DNA from: Morinoia aosen
Taxonomy: Eukaryota; Arthropoda; Malacostraca; Amphipoda; Talitridae
Assembly: GCA_030386875.1 (NCBI GenBank)
Contig: CM059575.1
Coordinates: 50,126,859 to 50,190,858, forward strand
Direction: 5' to 3'
Length of the DNA: 64,000 bases
Both the position numbers and the translations under genes were made by a program. Shown piece after piece: positions 21,250 through 33,169 of the stretch (position 1 is its first letter; each line of letters begins with the position of its first letter). The notes below the pieces were generated by a model. That model saw nothing but the letters and a program-made list of their open reading frames with translations. It did no database searches and had not been told where the DNA came from.

Positions 21250-24200
21250 TCAGAATTCCGACAGCAATTTGCATCTCTCAAGAAACAACACCAGAGCATC
21301 CACATTGAAAGTTACACGTTCGATCTCCGCAAGCATCTTGGTTAACACCTCATCCACGGCAAAAAGACGGAGGTTTGGAAAGCATACATTTCGGTCAGCT
21401 GCATATCTCGGGCACTCCGCAAGTATGTGTTTGACGGTCAGAGGAACGTGACACCGCTCGCATCGCGGCTGCGGTTGTCGCTCCATTAGATAACGGTGTG
21501 TCAGTCGAGTATGTCCGATGCGAAGACGGCAGAGCAGCACTTCCACCCGGCGGACGCGACACCTCGACGAGGGCCATTCCAGAACCGTTTCTTTAATAGT
21601 TCTCAGTTTGTTGTCCATTCTGTTATCCCATTCCTGTTGCCACAGACGTCTTACAGCAGCTTTGATTACGGGATAGTAGTCCCGAAAGGGTACCATTTGA
21701 TTTAGAGTTTCCTCATTACTATTTGCAACACGCTTCGCCTCCTGGTCTGCTCTCTCATTGCCTGACACCCCCACGTGTCCGGGCACCCAACACAATATCA
21801 CATGTTTGTGCTCACGCACAAGCTGCACCAGCATCAAGACGATCTCACCAATGAGGGGGTGAGTGCTATCATAAGCCTGAGCAGAGTCAATGACGCTTTT
21901 CGAGTCAATAAAAACAGTGAATTTATCATGCGGGTGTTCCCTGACTAGTTGAAGTGCCTCCAAGACACCATAGAGCTCCGCGGTGAAGCTCGAGGTCTCG
22001 GGTAGCAACCTTCTAGCCCTCACCATCTCTCCGGAAACAGCAGCACAACCTACAGCTATTCCCGTCTTGGAACCATCTGTGTAGATCTTAAAAGACTCCC
22101 CATGCACCTCCAGCACATGCTCCATAAAGATATGCTTGAGAAAGTTGGCTGGCATTGACTCCTTCCTTGGCATCCTGCACCCGGGGCAGAAAGTCTCCAC
22201 TGGTAGGCGCCATGTTGGAGAGTTGTCAAAGAGTACCGGAAGGACTCTCGTGGGTCTCAGCTGCATTGAGGCAACCAAAGTCGGGTAATCTCTAGACGAA
22301 GGTAGAAAATATGGGAAAGGTAGATGCCGTCCAAGAGGTGCGTGTACGCTGATCCATGTCGGAGACAGAGGCAGCTGATCAAGTCGGGCAAGATATTGCA
22401 GGCTCAGTTGCACACGGCGGAGCCAGAGAGGAGGTTCACCACTCTCCACACACAAACTCTCCGTCGGAGAGGTTCGGAAAGCACCAGTGCAGAGTCTGAT
22501 AGCGGCATTATGTACTGGATCCAGAGTTCTTAGCGCAGTTTCCCTTGCATATTGATAAATTATGCAGCCATAATCCAGCTTACTCCTAATTAGCGTTCGG
22601 TACAGTCGAAGCAGCGTGGCACGATCCGCTCCCCAGGATAGACCCGAGACACACTTGAGAAGGTTCATCCTCCTGATACAGTCCGCCTTGAGGGTAGCCA
22701 AGTGAGGTTTCCACGATAGCTTGTCGTCAAAAATCATTCCGAGGAGCTTGGCACTGTGCACAAAATTAATCGGCTCCCCACGAAGTAACAACTGCGGAGG
22801 GTCGTGTCGACGGCGGCCTTGAAAGAGAAGGGCTGCTGTTTTGGCAGGAGAAAAGCTAAATCCATTCTGTTCAGCCCAGTAGTTCACATTGTTTATTGCC
22901 AGCTGTATTCTCCGTGTCAACGCCGGTAAAAGGGTTGAAGAGGTGTATATCATATAGTCATCAACATATAGGGACGAGGCAACACCAGCTGGCAAGTTAG
23001 ATGAGATTCCGTTGAGGGCGAGGGAGAAGAGCGAACAACTCATCACACTCCCTTGTGGAAGGCCCTCCTGTTGGATTTGTAGCGGGGATAGAACATTTCC
23101 CACTTTGACTCGAAAAGTTCTCTCCCTCAAGAACTGCTGTAGGTACATCGCCATATTACCCCGGAGGCCGCATTCATGCACACGCTGCAGGATCCCGTGC
23201 CTCCAGACAGTGTCGTATGCTTTATAAAGATCAAAAAAGACACACAGAGTCTGTTTCCGGGCCGTGCCGCTGCTAACCAGATGGTTCTGAAACCGTACAA
23301 TAGCGTCTGTCGTCCCTCGGAGTTGCCTGTAGCCGAACTGAACCGGGTTTAAAATTTCTTCAGTCTCCAACCATCTCACCAGCCGTACGTTGACAATTTT
23401 CTCCATCAGTTTCCCAACGCAGCTTGTGAGGGCGATGGGACGGTAGCTATCGGTACGAGCAGGAGGTTTCTGGGGCTTTGGAAAAGCGAGAACTGTAGCA
23501 GTGCGCCATAGTGTCGGGTATTCGTGAGTGCTCCAGACTTGATTGAAAATGAAGAGTAGTTGACGGAACTCTGAGGAGTGCATTTTCTTTAGCATTTTGT
23601 AATGGATTCCATCAGGCCCAGGTGCGGTGTTTTTGCATTTCTTCAGGGCACGATAGATTTCAAGGATGGTAAGTGGTTCATTATAGGAGACACTCTCTTC
23701 AGCTGTAAAGTTCAGTCTTAGCTGTTCCTGTCTCTCTTTGTACACACGGAAAGCAGGAGGGTAGTTTGCGTCACTGCTTACCGAGGAAAAATTCTCGGCC
23801 AGAGCATCCGCCACTCGCTGCGGATCCGCTGTGAGGGAACCGTTCAGTTCTAGGCAAGGCTTGCTGATGCTATAATGTCCCTTCATTTTCCTGATGCGTT
23901 GCCAAATCTTGGACATGGGCGTGTCTGCATTAAGACTGGTGACATATCTACGCCAAGAGTCTTTGCGGGCTTCATCCTTGATATATTGCACCCTCGCTCT
24001 GGCCCTATTATAGGCTATCTTGTCCGCTAGCTCACCGCTACGCTGGTATCGCCTCAGTGCTCGCTTCCGTTCAACATTGGCCACGGCGCAGCTGTTGGTC
24101 CACCAAGGGACGCGGTGTTTGAGAAAGCCCCCGCGCGACACCGGGATAGCTAAGTTCGCAGCACTTCTCAGGGTTCCGTTGAAGTGTTCAACTAGTTCAT

Positions 24201-24959
24201 CCACAGTCCCATACTCAGTATCCTCGTCCATCTGCGTCATATCCTCATAGGTCTTCCAATTTGCTCGCTTCATGATGTATCGTGGCTCCGTGGGTATCGG
24301 CTTATACTGTTCCAGACGAATCACTATTGGGAAATGATCACTGCCGTGAGTATCCTCCAGCACGCTCCATCGAAGGTCCGGGAAAATATCGGGGGTGCAC
24401 AGACTCAGATCTATCGCAGATGCAGCGCCAGTTTGAACATGAAAGCGAGTGGCCGCCCCATTGTTCAGCAGGCAGGAGTTGGTATTAATAATGTAAGAGT
24501 CAATCGTTCTTCCACGTTGATCACTCTGTACATCGCCCCATGTTGGATGTTTCGCGTTGAAGTCCCCAACAAAAAGGGATGGTTCAGGCAGCTGGCCAGG
24601 TTTATCAGGTCTGGCAAGAAAACCGGTTCTGCTGGCGGGATGTATATATTACAGATTGTTATAGGTTTATTCCCAATCCAAAGGCGAAGCGCCATTGCCT
24701 GGATTTGGGTATTCAGTGCAAGCCTTGCATAGCCCAGATCTCTCCGGATGAGAACGGCCAGTCCTGATCCGGGAACCGGGTCGGGCACATGAGAGAAGGT
24801 TTCTATGTTGTAGACCCCAGGAGGTGATGGGGTTAGGTCTCCCAGCATTGATTCCTGGAGACATATGCATAGTGGTTGGTATTGTTCTATGAGGGTCCGC
24901 AAGTCGCCGTAGTTTCTTCGGTACCCTCTAACATTCCATTGAATAATGGTTTGCATCAA
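21250..24959 (-). pseudogene. LINE ORF2: endonuclease, RT, RNase H, one frameshift
   Basis: The ORF starts at the ATG at 24959 with IIQWNVRG (an AP-endonuclease motif). The frame shifts once between about 24465 and 24540. From there 1037 codons are open: the endonuclease end (DTHGSDHFPI), RT (SYRPIALTSC, LPQGSVMS, YVDDYMIY), RNase H (IYTDGSKTG, FTAELYGVLEAL, VFIDSKSVIDS, WVPGHVGVSGNERADQ) and a C-terminal CX2C...HX4C finger (CERCHVPLTVKHILAEC). All catalytic residues looked for are present. Apart from the single shift it looks intact, which implies a fairly young copy. Confidence 0.88.
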
Positions 24960-24968
24960 ATGTTACTG

Positions 24969-26857
24969 TTATGTTTTATCTTCCGGATGTTTCTTTTTGG
25001 GATCTGGTAATTTTAGTGCAGATGGCGGTTTATGTTGGCCAGGTCTATCGCCCCAAACATGCAAAGGCACTTTGGGAGGGGGCATTGAGGTCGGTTTTGA
25101 TAGCGGACATACTTTTGACATGTGTGTAGAAACGGCCTCGGGCACGGTGATCACGCGATCCAACGAACGAACGCGCTGCGCTACGGATGAGTCGCGCTTC
25201 ACGATGGTGTCTCGGCTCGGTCGTATACTATCCGTACCCCGACAGGTCAATGAGTCGCGTCTTACATCAGAACGTCGTGGGGCTGCAGGATCCTCACCAG
25301 TCCTAGTCACCGCCGGGTCTGGGTTACAACCCAAGCCGCTAGATGGTTGCACGTCCTCCCCAAGCACCGGCGACACATCGTCGCTCTTGCCGCTTGTAAC
25401 GCTGTTTTTTCTGCTCCGTGATCCATCATTATTCCAAACTTTCCCCGTGAAAGCTCTTGCCACTTTTGCTGAGGCAGCGCCAGTAGGAAGAGACGATGCA
25501 CTCGGGACACGTTTTCTCGAGACAGTAGGGGCAACAGCGCCCGTGGAGAGTTCAACATTCGGAAGGCCTGGCTGCAAATCGCTCAGAGCATCAGCAAAAG
25601 AAGGTCTAGGAGTCTGCGCTGGTTTAGTGCCATGCTGTGATTCAATATCAGAGTGGCCCGCAGCACGCAACAAACTACCCACAGCGGCAGTGGGCTCTCG
25701 ACTAGCTGCACCAGAGTTTCCGTCTGGTCCCATTGGGCGCACGGTCGTCAGAACACTTGGTCTTCTCTGAGGGGCCTGCACTCTTTCAGCGTATGACGTT
25801 CCACCTGTGATGTACCTGCTGCTTACTAACCGTTTCGCTTCTCCATAGCTTAGCCTTTGGGTCGTCTGCGTGGCAAGCACCTCCTCTTCCATTTTGTAAT
25901 AGAAGCAGTCCCAGGATCCAGCTGAGTGTTGCTTATCACAGTTTGAGCACATAGAAGGTCGGTCGCATGGCGGCTCGTGCTGTTCTTGAGCACAGTTAGC
26001 ACATATGCTCCTCAGAGATCGGCATGTCTTTGCTCCGTGACCGTATTTCTGGCACTTGAAACATCGGCGTGGCTTTGGGACGTACTGCCGTACCCTTACA
26101 CCTCGTCCATCCAATATCCACCGACTGAGGGAGAGAGCAACGGTCGAAAGTGAGGATGTATATGGACGTGGGAACCAATATGCCATTTTGTTGTCTCTTT
26201 ATCCGGTACAGGGCCTTAACTCCACACTGCTGCAACTTTTCTAAAAGGCGCTCATCAGTGTACTGTGGGTAGTTGTCGTACCATATGGTGCCTTTGCTTT
26301 CATTTAGGCTGCCATGTGCGGTCACCTCAACACTCACGCCAGCCAAATGGCGCATGCACAAGATGGCACGGCTTCGATCTTGGTTGCGCACCTCCACGAG
26401 TCTCCGTGACCTTGGCCGGTCTTCCTCCCAGCCCTCGGCACAGATCGCGGTGGGCTACAATGACATCAATATGGCTCAGGGGTGAGCCGTCGTTAGCTTT
26501 GATGTTAAAAAATCGCTTGTATTCCGTCGGAAGAATCGGATCAAGGCTGTCAGCAGCCAGGAGGTGCAGTTGCCTGTTACGACGGCCTCCACGGCGTGCC
26601 TGATTACCCCATCTCCCACCAGGAACGTCAGCTGCGTTGGTTTTCATAGTTGGGCGTTGGTAGGGTTCCATTGTAAGTTCAGTGGCCTGTTGTTGTCCGC
26701 CTGCAGCACCTCCACTCGCAGGGGAAACCTGCGATGGCAGCTGCGGTAACGGCTCTTGAGAGGGAGTTTCCGTAGTAATGTCCATTTGAATCCGGGTTGT
26801 CAGTGGCGCAGTTTGAGAGGGTTCCATGAAAAAGGGTTGTTTAGATTTCGTTCGCAC
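24969..26857 (-). pseudogene. LINE ORF1 (nucleic-acid-binding, CCHC), frame-shifted
   Basis: The reading starts at the ATG at 26857 with a P/Q/T-rich N terminus and continues in other frames after about 26330-26400 and again near 26170, so at least two frameshifts separate start from stop. The last 405 codons hold three knuckles: CFKCQKYGHGAKTC, CANCAQEQHEPPC and CSNCDKQHSAGSWDC. The C-terminal half is low-complexity and S/P-rich. The product would bind the LINE RNA. The stop at 24969 lies 10 nt before the ORF2 start. Confidence 0.8.
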
Positions 26858-27329
26858 GTCAAGCAGGCAGTCATGTTAGGCCTCCAACAAGGGGATCCCT
26901 GGAGCCAGGCACACGCAGTCCCAGCGGGACCACTCTTTCGTGCGAATATAGCTTCAAAAGCCCAAGAATCTAAATCGGATGCTGCGCTTGACTAAAGGCA
27001 GGAACGGGCGCCACTCCGCACTACCACGTTTAAACAGCCACCAACCGACCCCGGGGCTCCCTCGGCTATCCCTCGCCGCAATTGACTCAATTAAAACTGA
27101 AGAAGTCGAGACTAGGTCTCCTCCAGAGTTGTTGTCATTATAGGGGGTGGTCAAAGGAAGATCCAGTTGGGGTCCAAAATACCTGTCTGACTATACCTGT
27201 CTGAGCAGATTTACGGAACCACGGGATAAGAAATAAAAAACCTGAAGAGACCTCGTTTCCCTTTGGGCGTCCTACCGAGTTCCGTTCAATTGCGTGCCGA
27301 AGCGAAGATAGAAATTCCGCTAGCGCACG

Positions 27330-27387
27330 ACATTACAATGAAAATTACCTCCGTATACCACCGGTGGCGCACGTCGCAGTTAAAGTG
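27330..27387. repeat. TTAA MITE, right half only
   Basis: Matches the right part of the MITE family (CACCGGTGGCGCACGTCGCA, then AAAGTG and TTAA at 27388-27391). The left half is absent. Confidence 0.65.
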
Positions 27388-27885
27388 TTAACCCCATTCA
27401 TTTGGTATATTGATATAGTTAGGTTCAAGCCTAAAAAAAACATATTAAATGGTTTGATCATTAGACGCTGAATAAATTATTGTCTATTTTTCTACCCGCT
27501 ACTTATGATAGAAAATTAAAAATGAAATGCACATTCAGTTACCTGACTTCATAGAGTCAATCTTCTTGTTTTTTCTATTTTTTGTGGCTTCGATAGTTAC
27601 ATCATATCCAGCTAAACTGTTCAAACTTATAAACCTATGGATTATTCTTTTTCAAATTTCTGACCACTTCATTTATCATAAAATTCTACCTGATAAACAA
27701 TCCGATATATGGAAAAGTTACAGCATTTGAAAATGAAACGTCACGAATGAAACGTCACGGTAAATGGTAATATTCCGCTTTATTTTATACAGAAATTACG
27801 ACTAATTATATGAATGAAATGACACTTAATTGCTTATATAAGACTTATTAGCTTCCATATTATAGAACACTGCGCGATTTATTAA

Positions 27886-28110
27886 CACTTTGACTGCGAC
27901 GTGCGCCACCGGTGGTACACAGAGGAAATTTTCATAATGCTGCTGACCGACCAATAGTCGCAAACTCAATTTTCATAAATATTTAATCACAACCAAATAC
28001 ATGCACGATCCAGTTTATGTTTGATATTTCCAAAATAGTTTCTATAATTGACTTAAAAATTTGAGTTTGGTGGTGAACTTCATTAATACCTAGTTGCCGC
28101 AGTCAAAGTG
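27886..28110. mobile_element. TTAA-flanked MITE, 225 bp (piggyBac-like)
   Basis: Flanked by TTAA at 27882-27885 and 28111-28114. The ends are CACTTTGACTGCG and its inverse. A TTAA target and C-rich terminal repeats are the pattern of piggyBac-type elements; there is no coding capacity. It lies inside the left palindrome arm. Confidence 0.8.
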
Positions 28111-28737
28111 TTAAATCCTTCGACTTTCTATTGAATGGTGGACCAAGTTTATGTTGGCTCAGTGGGAGGCGGTGTTTCATAGCATAGGACATTGATGAAA
28201 GGCTTCTTTTATCAATTGTATGGCGGATCGAGACCATAGTGAACCAGACGGAGACGGTGTTGCAGACATCCTCACACTACGACGCTCAGTCGAGCACTGC
28301 TCCGTCGCTCTGAGGCCCTATTACCAGGGCTCCCACTCATGGGTTTTTCCACCCAGATCTTGTTTTTTTAGACCCCTCCTGGGTTGCTAGGTTTAATTTT
28401 TGAAAAATTCGTTAAATCTGGGTTTTGTTAAGTCAGATAATAAATTCATCATTAACTCGAATAAATTGAACAATGCAGTCAAGAATTTCTGATTCTACAC
28501 CGCATGCAAAAGCATATCATGTACAAAACTAAGCCACTCGGATGAGGTAGAACGCGTTTAATCCGTTTTTCGCCCGTTAAAACGCGTAACGAACGAATAG
28601 CAAACGAACTCGCACGCCCGGCCAAGCCGGGATTAACCGGCGCGCCACTTCAGTGAGTTCAGTCTTTGGTGAGCTTGAGTAAGTTGTGTTGTTTTGATTT
28701 GCTTGGCTCGTGGCAGTGACGTGACTGATTGTGACTA

Positions 28738-28925
28738 AAGCGGCCCATAGACGATCAATTTTATTGTCAATATAATTGACAATGATGAATATTGACAATT
28801 TAATTGATCGTCTGTGGGCTTGATTGACGACCGTCAATTAATTGACTTAGTGGGCAAAAATAATTTCATAAATATATTGAGTCAATGATATTGACAATCA
28901 AATTGATCGTCTATGGGCCGCTTGA
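28738..28925. mobile_element. Small MITE inside the hAT derivative
   Basis: The ends are AAGCGGCCCATAGACGATCA and its inverse, about 188 bp apart, and an internal inverted copy of the end lies near 28802-28821. Target duplication was not resolved, so the superfamily is unknown. Confidence 0.65.
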
Positions 28926-29010
28926 AACTGATAGTGCATTATTTAAAAGTGCATGTAGAAATGTATTATAGATATTTAATTTTTATATTTCAGCCGCAGT
29001 GGTATTCAAA

Positions 29011-29356
29011 ATGGCTAGCCCTCCAAAAAAGATAGCTAAAAAGTGGTATAAGCAATTTAAAGAAGAATGGTTGAAGGACGAGAATTTGAAAGAGTGGCTT
29101 AAAGAAGATCCAAGTGAAAAGGGCTGTAGTTACTGCGTATGCTGTGATACAAAATAAGAAACGCAAATAAGTCAATGTTGTTAGCGCATAGTAAGACTGC
29201 TAAACACGAGAAGAACATGAAATGTGCGAAGTCAACGACGAAGTTGGATGTATTTTTCAAGAAACCGAAGCTTAGAGAAAACGAGGAGGTGGCAAAGGCA
29301 AAACTGATGATCTCTGCTTTCATTACCGAGCATCATATGCCATTTGCTCACTCATG
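29011..29356 (+). pseudogene. hAT BED-finger exon remnant
   Basis: An acceptor-like TTTATATTTCAG precedes ATGGCTAGCCC. The product reads KKWYKQFKEEWLKDENLKEW, then CSYCVCCDTK with a frame change near 29155, then SKTAKHEKNM, matching the aromatic start, Cys pair and His pair of a BED finger. The rest of the transposase is absent. Confidence 0.75.
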
Positions 29357-30066
29357 ATCATTTGATAGAAGTGTATAAGAAAGCCTTCCATAACAGCACT
29401 ATTGCTAATCGGGTTAAAATGGAAGCAACAAAAGCATCTTATTTCCTTCGAGAAAGAATTTCATACCATGAAAAACTGGAGAGATGTCATCTACGGAGTA
29501 AGTCACCAGCGTAATGAAAAGTGCCTTGCACAACAGAAAAGTCGCCTTAATCTTGATATTTGCGCTGCAGAAGCGAATTAAGAGGAGGGACAGGAATAAA
29601 ATCAGCAATACCATCATTGTTTTCCCTCATGTATGTTAACTTTTACTTTTTCCTATTAAAATAACACTTCTAGGTTTTTTTGAACGAATCTGGGTTTTTT
29701 TTATGTTCAATCTAGGTTTATCTGAAAATTTAGAGTGGGAGCCCTGCCTATTACACGGTGCAACAATTGCTCCAAAAAGCAGCGACGGATGCTTTTGAGT
29801 GCAACGGACTGCAGTTGCAGGGCGAGTTTTGGGTATCGCGCTTTATCAAAAACTTCGTGAACCTCAGAGCGACGGAGCAGTGGTCGACTGAGCGTCGTAG
29901 TGTGAGGATGTTTGCAACACCGTCTCCGTCTGGTTCACTATGGTCTCGATCCGCCATACAATTGATAAAAGAAGCCTTTCATCAATGTCCTATGCTATGA
30001 AACACCGCCTCCCACTAAGCCAACATAAACTTGGTCCACCATTCAATAGAAAGTCGAAGGATTTAA

Positions 30067-30292
30067 CACTTTGACTGCGGCAACTAGGTATTAATGAAGT
30101 TCACCACCAAACTCAAATTTTTAAGTCAATTATAGAAAACTATTTTGGAAATATCAAACATAAACTGGATCGTGCATGTATTTAGTTGTGATTAAATATT
30201 TATGAAAATTGAGTTTGCGACTATTGGTCGGTCAGCAGCATTATGAAAATTTCCTCTGTGTACCACCGGTGGCGCACGTCGCAGTCAAAGTG
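30067..30292. mobile_element. TTAA-flanked MITE in the right palindrome arm
   Basis: Flanked by TTAA at 30063-30066 and 30293-30296, with CACTTTGACTGCG ends. It is the inverse counterpart of 27886-28110. Confidence 0.8.
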
Positions 30293-30791
30293 TTAATAAA
30301 TCGCGCAGTGTTCTATAATATGGAAGCTAATAAGTCTTATATAAGCAATTAAGTGTCATTTTATTCATTTAATTAGTCGTAATTTCTGTATAAAATAAAG
30401 CGGAATATTACCATTTACCGTGACGTTTCATTCGTGACGTTTCATTTTCAAATGCTGTAACTTTTCCATATATCGGAATGTTTATCAGGTAGAATTTTAT
30501 GATAAATAAAGTGGTCAGAAATTTGAAAAAGAATAATCCATAGGTTTATAAGTTTGAACAGTTTAGCTGGATATGATGTAACTATCGAAGCCACAAAAAA
30601 TAGAAAGAAACATTAAGAAGATTGACTCTATGAAGTCAGGTAACTGAATGTGCATTCATTTTTAATTTTCTATCATAAGTAGCGGGTAGAAAAATAGGCA
30701 ATAATTTATTCAGCTTCTAATGATCAAACCATTTAATATGTTTTTTAGGCTTGAACCTAACTATATCAATATACCAAATGAATGGGGTTAA

Positions 30792-31000
30792 CACTTTGAC
30801 GGCGACGTGCGCCACCCGTGGTACAGGTAATTTTCATAATGCTGCTCACCGACGCAAACTCAATTTCCATAAATATTTAATCAAAGCTAAATGAAGGCAC
30901 GATCCAGTTCATTTTTGGTATTTACAAAATAGTTTACTACAATTGACTTAAAATTTGAGTTTGGTGTTGAACTTTATATTTAGTTGCCGCAGTCAAAGTT
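30792..31000. mobile_element. TTAA-flanked MITE, diverged copy
   Basis: Flanked by TTAA at 30788-30791 and 31001-31004, with ends CACTTTGACGGCG and TTTGACTGCGGC (inverse). It also forms the end of the family-B copy that follows. Confidence 0.75.
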
Positions 31001-32025
31001 TTAATTAATTAAATTACTGTTCCTTTTGTTTATTTCTGTGCGATATAAAAAGACAAATTATGATATTTATATGCGAATATGAGCTGTAAAAAAGATGTTA
31101 AAAATTTATTACAATATTATGATGTTTATATTGCTGCATTTTATATTGATTCTCATAAATTAGATATTTTCCTAGAAGTCAATAATACATCAAAAGAATT
31201 ATTTTAAATCAACAGTCGTACGACCCTTCAATCTCATCCATTGTTAGAAAATAAAGACAATAAATTATGCAAGAACATTTAAAAGCGCAAAACAGGATCT
31301 AAGTTTTGTATACGTTCTTAATGCATTTCATTTAATGATGAAATGAAGATGTCAAATGCCGCAGTCACTGCGAGCTACAACCTCCCTCTGCAATTGGCAA
31401 CGCCACACTGGTTGCATTGTCTGATAGCGCACCCACAAGTTGCGTCCTTTCAGTTGCCGTAGTCGAGGCAAAATGTTGCACCGTGTAATAGGGCCTTGAG
31501 GTGCACGACTCAGCACGAGATTTTTGAACAAACGCGATAACCAAAACTCGCCCAGCAAATGCAGTCCGTTGCTCTCAGAAGCATCCGTCGCTGCTTTTTG
31601 GAGCAATTGTTGCCCCGTGATAATAGGGCCTTTAGGGTGACGATCGCAATCTTGTTTACATCGGCACCAAGATGGCGGCGCCCATGGCGGCAGCCATCTT
31701 CCAGTCGATGTAAACAAACGTCACTAGAAACCATTATTTATAATTTTCACTAAAAGAACTGTGGCTACCCCTCACGACCCAACCTCTTTACGTTTGTAAT
31801 AGAGGTTAGCTTCCGTTTACATTGCAAAAACAATGACTGTTTTTGCGCAAATAAGGCCATTCAGGAGCGCCGTTCGTATAACTTCAAACTTAAATAACTC
31901 GAAAACTAAGCATTTCCGGGCACATTGTCATTCATGTAAAACGTCTTAAAATTGACTATATTACCTGTCTGTACCTACGAAATTATGAAATTCGTTGACA
32001 ACATTAAACTCAACATTGACCTTGG
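30792..32025 (-). repeat. Family-B repeat, copy 2 (inverted)
   Basis: Inverse of 11890-12276 plus 17689-18290. It lacks the insertion at the GCTATCA site and so represents the empty state. It has an extra segment at about 31503-31630 that resembles the loop of the giant palindrome (GCTCCAAAAAGCAGCGACGG, on the minus strand) and carries another GGCCCTATTA end. Confidence 0.75.
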
Positions 32026-32029
32026 GTTT

Positions 32030-33160
32030 CTGCAACTCGGCGAGTACTTCAATAATTTTGTGTTCTTATAATTTGTAATCATTAATATGTTTTCCACGCC
32101 TTCTTGCATTTTCATATCTTGTATTCTCGTGTGTAGTATATGTCGTGAAGGTCCTGCCAATTCCTCAACCCGAGTATTTAGTCTTCCTCGTTAATACAAA
32201 TTAACAAGGAAGGTAGAGTTGTCTCGTGACATTACCGTATATGTTAACTTTATAGGACATTAATGTTTTCATCTATTATTCATGCACCAAAGTGTTCTCG
32301 TTAGCTTTGTGTGGTGCAATTTTTCATTGCTTACGCTTGTGAGAATATTACGACAGCGTTATCTAGGTAATTAATCTCACGTATTACTCCAATAATGTTC
32401 TGTTTTGGTTACCGTTGTAGAACACTCATTTATATTTCTGACTCCGGTAACTTTTGTGCTGCTATTAACATGGAAATATCACCGTTTCGCGGTGTGACAA
32501 AAATATATTTTCTCAGAGCTTCTTGATTGACACACTAGTTGATACGTTGGAGTGAAAATATGGTTCCAAATGTCGACCTCATAGACTTAGAAGCAAAATA
32601 ATTTTTTCCGACCAGTTTTATTTTCACGAATAATTCAAACACCGCAAGTCCATGAGTTCGAATTTTAATGATAGAGTGCACTAGTAAGTGTATTTTCAAC
32701 AATGCATCGTCACTGAAATTGTCATTTGATATTGTAGTTACATATATTATCAAACTAGTGACATGGACCCATGTCACTAGTCAACCCATATGTGTATGTC
32801 AACTAAGAATCCTATTTCAAGATATTTTAAAACCCAATAATGTTCATTGCATCATCTTCGTTGGAAATAATTTTTCTTGTCTTTCTTTCAAGCATTCAAA
32901 CGTCAAGTATAACTTTAATAACCACACGATCTGTTGTTCTTATTAGACCGGAATTTGCGCTGGATGTTATGTAAATAATATCGAAGATAGTTCGAGTTAC
33001 CGCCTCTTTAGCCATTACAACGGTGTTCCCAAGAGAGTAGAGATAAGAGCACATTTCGTATGGGCTTTAGAACGAGAAATCTACGCACAAGTTGCTCCCA
33101 TAAACGTAATCCCCGGGCATCGAAACAAGTTGGAAACAAGTTTATAGAACTAGATAAAAC
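32030..33160. other. No gene recognised
   Basis: AT-rich sequence without a recognisable coding region or repeat. The short open frames here lack family resemblance and codon pattern. Confidence 0.4.
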
Positions 33161-33169
33161 TCCAAGACA

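Larger units (their letters stand above)
20724..27184 (-). mobile_element. LINE of the I/R1-like group with RNase H, near full length
   Basis: The minus strand carries a 5' UTR (27184 to about 26860), ORF1 with zinc knuckles, ORF2 with endonuclease, RT and RNase H, a 3' UTR of about 500 bp and a (TAC)n tail (plus-strand TAG repeats from 20722). GTCTGACTA is found at 20715-20723 and 27185-27193, a plausible 9-bp target duplication that would make the copy full length. RNase H in ORF2 and CCHC knuckles in ORF1 place it in the I-superfamily (I, Nimb, R1 and relatives); the clade is not settled. Confidence 0.88.
28325..29746 (+). mobile_element. hAT derivative, 1.4 kb, with BED-finger remnant
   Basis: Perfect 14-bp ends CAGGGCTCCCACTC and inverse, flanked by CCTATTAC at 28317-28324 and 29747-29754. 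TCTGGGTTT-type repeats lie just inside both ends. A BED zinc-finger coding piece is present, but the catalytic core is missing, so the copy is non-autonomous. It sits in the loop of the giant palindrome. Confidence 0.88.
27330..30840. repeat. Giant palindrome with arms of about 980 bp
   Basis: Positions 27330-28313 are the inverse of about 29864-30840, including MITEs at matching places in both arms (27886-28110 and 30067-30292) and a half MITE at the left edge matching the one at the right edge. The original loop was about 130 bp and starts GGCCCTATTAC; it is now enlarged by a hAT derivative at 28325-29746. The arms contain no recognisable gene. The outer junctions read TTAACCCCATTC and GAATGGGGTTAA. 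Confidence 0.85.

Noticed and set aside
24946-25770. 274-codon plus-strand frame
   Set aside because: It is antisense to LINE ORF1, whose zinc knuckles are clear on the minus strand.
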